64,000 bases of DNA from CAUJGP01 sp964612425 (GTDB taxonomy: Bacteria; Bdellovibrionota; Bdellovibrionia; Bdellovibrionales; Bdellovibrionaceae): positions 65,512 through 129,511 of the forward strand of contig CAZTDX010000001.1 of NCBI GenBank assembly GCA_964612425.1, in the 5' to 3' direction. The translations under genes and the position numbers were made by a program. Positions 61,961 to 64,000 of this stretch are shown here, in pieces. The stretch's first letter is position 1. Each line of letters starts with the position of its first letter. Under the pieces are notes generated by a model that did not search any database, had not been told where the DNA came from, and saw nothing but the letters and a program-made list of their open reading frames with translations.

Positions 61961-63181
61961 TTATCCGACTTTTTTGGGAGTTCGTATAAATTCGCTGATA
62001 TTTTGAATTAGTAATTTAGGAGCAAAAGGCTTTTTTATTATTCCTGCCGCTCCTAATCCACGTAAACTAAAAACTTTTGTTTCATCATCCGTTGCAGTTA
62101 AAAATAAAACAAGGGAATCATTTATCAATTTTTTTTGAGACAGTTGTTTTAAAAGTGCATCTCCCATAATGTGAGGCATTTGAACATCCATTAAAATAAT
62201 ATTTGGATTATTTTTCTTAATATATTCTTCTGCCAACCGCGAATCATTACAGTATGAAAGACTAATATTAGGATAGTTTCTTAAGGATAACTGCACCAAT
62301 CGGTGAATATCCTCAGAGTCGTCAATTAATAAAAGAGAAAGTGGTATTGAGAGTGATTCCTCAACTTTAACAACTTTCTGTGGTAAAAATTCTGTGACCA
62401 CGGCTTTAAGTTCTTTTTCTAAATTTGCATTTTTTTCTAAAATAACTAAATTCTCTCTTTTTATACGATCGGCATGAGATTTTGAAGATGTTAACAATAT
62501 GGTTTTTATATCGGAGTTGGAGTTTGGAGTTAGTTCTAAAATTTTTAATAACGTGGCAGAATCTATAAGTGGTAGATGTAATGAGCAGAGTAATAAATCA
62601 AATTTTTCTTTAAGAAGCCTCCCAAAAACTTCATATCCATCTCGTGCAATCGAGATTTCAACTTCAAAGTGAGATAGCGATTTTAGAATTGTGCTGCTAA
62701 TAAATTTTGAATTTTCACCAATGAGTGCTCGATATTTTTTATCCTGTGGAAATTCTACTGGCATTGCATTTTTATTTTTAGCATCAAAAGCATTTACCGA
62801 CGACTGATTTTTCTTTTGATATATTCCGTACTGCTCATGATACGTTTGAATGGCTTGCGTATCACCGTTTTTGTAGGCATGGCAAATAGAATTTAGAATA
62901 TCATTTAGTCCTAATAAGTTATCAACGACCTTTTGTATTTCTTTGTATTCTAGGGTCAGAAGCAAGTCTTCAACCCTATGACAAACGATTGATAATAAGT
63001 CAAAGCCGAAGGACCCCGCCGTACCCTTCAAAGAATGTACGATTCTTTGAATCTGATGATTGCAGTCTTTAAAATTTTTTTCATTGATCATCTTTAAGAC
63101 TAATGTTTCAATTTGATCTAAACTTTGTTTAAACTCATCTAAATAAGAAATAGCTTCAGTTTCAAAACTCATTTTATCCAT
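61961..63181 (-). CDS. HPt domain protein with a degenerate and an intact receiver domain
   Basis: 406 residues. Residues 1-110 form an HPt domain (QRIVHSLKGTAGSFGFDLL, His near 48). A middle domain (about 150-250) resembles a receiver but lacks the usual acidic pocket (LLCSLHLPLIDSATLLKIL). The C-terminal domain has LLIDDSEDIHR and phosphoacceptor NIILMDVQMPHIMGD with KKPF, so it is intact. AAGGGATTCGATCA is upstream of the first ATG. Signals probably pass from an unseen kinase through this protein; it is close to a second HPt gene. Confidence 0.85.
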   Translation of the reverse strand: MDKMSFETEAISYLDEFKQSLDQIETLVLKMINEKNFKDCNHQIQRIVHSLKGTAGSFGFDLLSIVCHRVEDLLLTLEYKEIQKVVDNLLGLNDILNSICHAYKNGDTQAIQTYHEQYGIYQKKNQSSVNAFDAKNKNAMPVEFPQDKKYRALIGENSKFISSTILKSLSHFEVEISIARDGYEVFGRLLKEKFDLLLCSLHLPLIDSATLLKILELTPNSNSDIKTILLTSSKSHADRIKRENLVILEKNANLEKELKAVVTEFLPQKVVKVEESLSIPLSLLLIDDSEDIHRLVQLSLRNYPNISLSYCNDSRLAEEYIKKNNPNIILMDVQMPHIMGDALLKQLSQKKLINDSLVLFLTATDDETKVFSLRGLGAAGIIKKPFAPKLLIQNISEFIRTPKKVG

Positions 63182-63221
63182 TGATCGAATCCCTTGTTTA
63201 ATATACCAAAACGCTCACCTA

Positions 63222-63536
63222 TTATGAGGCCAGCGTATAAGTTATCTCTAAATTCTCTAAATAATTTTCTAACTCCAATATTTTTATTTTTATCTGTACT
63301 AGGTCCCTCATCATAGCCACTCTCTCTAACGATCCACCGATGAGTCCTAAATCAATTAACCCAAAACCTCCGGCGTTACCTTTTATACGATGCCCTATTG
63401 ATTCAATCAAAGCAAAATCAGATTTGTTAAAGGCCTCCCAAAGGAGAAATATTTCAGCTTTTTTTTTATCTATGTACTGAGGGAGTAAATCTTGAATTTC
63501 TGGATCTACGTTTACAATTATTTTATCACTCTTCAT
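63222..63536 (-). CDS. Stand-alone HPt domain protein
   Basis: 104 residues; a four-helix HPt module with the phosphorylatable His in IGHRIKGNAGGFGLIDLG (near 47). It is 40 bases upstream of the larger HPt/receiver gene on the same strand, so the two are probably one unit. Paralogy with the domain in the neighbour is visible in the conserved G-x-A-G-x-F-G segment. No kinase gene is adjacent. Confidence 0.82.
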   Translation of the reverse strand: MKSDKIIVNVDPEIQDLLPQYIDKKKAEIFLLWEAFNKSDFALIESIGHRIKGNAGGFGLIDLGLIGGSLERVAMMRDLVQIKIKILELENYLENLEITYTLAS

Positions 63537-63625
63537 AAAATACCTAATTAAAATGGAGATGCATACATTTTATCGGTATTAAAAAATTCAACTTGATAAT
63601 AGTTTTCAATCAACACCTAGATCCA

Positions 63626-63680
63626 GATTCCGCTGGAAAAAGAGCCTAATTCGAGGCGGAAAAGTTTAAATCGAACGAGG
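63626..63680. repeat. Dispersed intergenic repeat, long copy
   Basis: GATTCCGCTGGAAAAAGAGC, continuing CTAATTCGAGGCGG and AAAAGTTTAAATCGAA. 63636-63675 is the exact reverse complement of 27964-28003. The most complete forward copy in the window. Confidence 0.85.
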
Positions 63681-63833
63681 TGTAGTTCCCCTCTAACCCT
63701 ATATCACATTTTTACTCAAAAAGTCTGTGCTTGAATCGGGTGCTTCTCGATCAACAAATTTTATTTGTGTAAGGTATTTTCTTCGCCTTTGCTCATAAAG
63801 TAGCGATTAGTACTTATTTGCTAGGAGGTCATT

Positions 63834-63989
63834 ATGGAGTGGGATCTGCCAGATCATCGATTGGAGGCGCGGGCACAACTGTGCGTGGATCGGATTCGAA
63901 GCAATCCAGACCTAAGCTTCCCTGATATTTTTACTGACCCAAGCAAACTTCTCGGCTCAATCTCTAGAGATTGTAAACTCCAAGCGTAG
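63834..63989 (+). CDS. Small ORF with strong Shine-Dalgarno
   Basis: 51 codons, MEWDLPDHRLEARAQLCVDR at the start, ending in TAG. AGGAGGT is seven bases before the ATG, an ideal ribosome-binding site. Charged, no membrane segment, no homology recognised. G+C looks higher than the flanking DNA. It is isolated at the window end and the downstream context is missing. Confidence 0.5.
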   Translation: MEWDLPDHRLEARAQLCVDRIRSNPDLSFPDIFTDPSKLLGSISRDCKLQA

Positions 63990-64000
63990 TAAAGATCTCA

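Noticed and set aside
1..64000. CRISPR arrays, rRNA operons, complete insertion sequences
   Set aside because: No regularly spaced repeat clusters, no rRNA-like sequence, and no transposase reading frame were seen on either strand.

Overview
The window (64 kb, AT-rich, roughly 40% G+C by eye) looks like chromosomal DNA of a Gram-negative, diderm bacterium, most likely a Bdellovibrionota-type or related delta-proteobacterial lineage. Reasons: many outer-membrane barrels and lipoproteins, a type IV pilus block pilB-(pilT-like)-pilC-pilS-pilR, tandem DUF507 genes, secreted hydrolases (class 3 lipase, phospholipase A2-like), a TSP1/VWA lipoprotein, and a YceI/CxxCH-protein pair. The lineage is an inference from gene content. 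The sequence is a scaffold: a 10-N gap at 5441-5450 and a 100-N gap at 24608-24707 each interrupt a gene.

Layout. 1-11 kb: end of an alginate-export-type porin, an orphan DUF4143 ATPase, a class A PBP, two DUF507 genes, a lysine-rich/GroES-like gene broken by a gap, an outer-membrane protein, a large secreted protein, and a second DUF4143 ATPase. 11-27 kb: greB, a nitronate monooxygenase, a lone receiver protein, a TSP1/VWA lipoprotein, uvrA, fur with a perfect Fur box, a HEPN/MNT pair, folE2, a lipoprotein, a GNAT protein, a gap-broken secreted protein, maf and cdd. 27.4-28.4 kb is a gene-poor kilobase with a tRNA-like relic, a dispersed repeat and a 174-nt imperfect palindrome.

28.4-41.4 kb is metabolic: thiolase and 3-oxoacid CoA-transferase A/B, a cNMP-binding regulator whose ribosome-binding site lies inside a hairpin, a secreted protein, acetyl-CoA synthetase, and an NAD-reducing [NiFe] hydrogenase set hoxF-hoxU-hoxY-hoxH-hoxW. 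Together they suggest use of acetoacetate and acetate and exchange of electrons between H2 and NAD(H). No hyp maturation genes are present in the window.

41.6-52.1 kb: secreted lipase, a histidine-kinase relic, bacteriohemerythrin, an outer-membrane protein, and on the minus strand the type IV pilus block. The PilT-like member of that block has lost its catalytic motifs.

52.3-64 kb: small secreted proteins, YceI and a CxxCH barrel protein, a phospholipase A2-like enzyme, then a compact pantothenate/CoA operon: a PanG-like candidate ketopantoate reductase, panB, panC, coaBC, coaX, panD. It runs into two HPt phosphorelay proteins on the opposite strand and a 51-codon ORF at the end.
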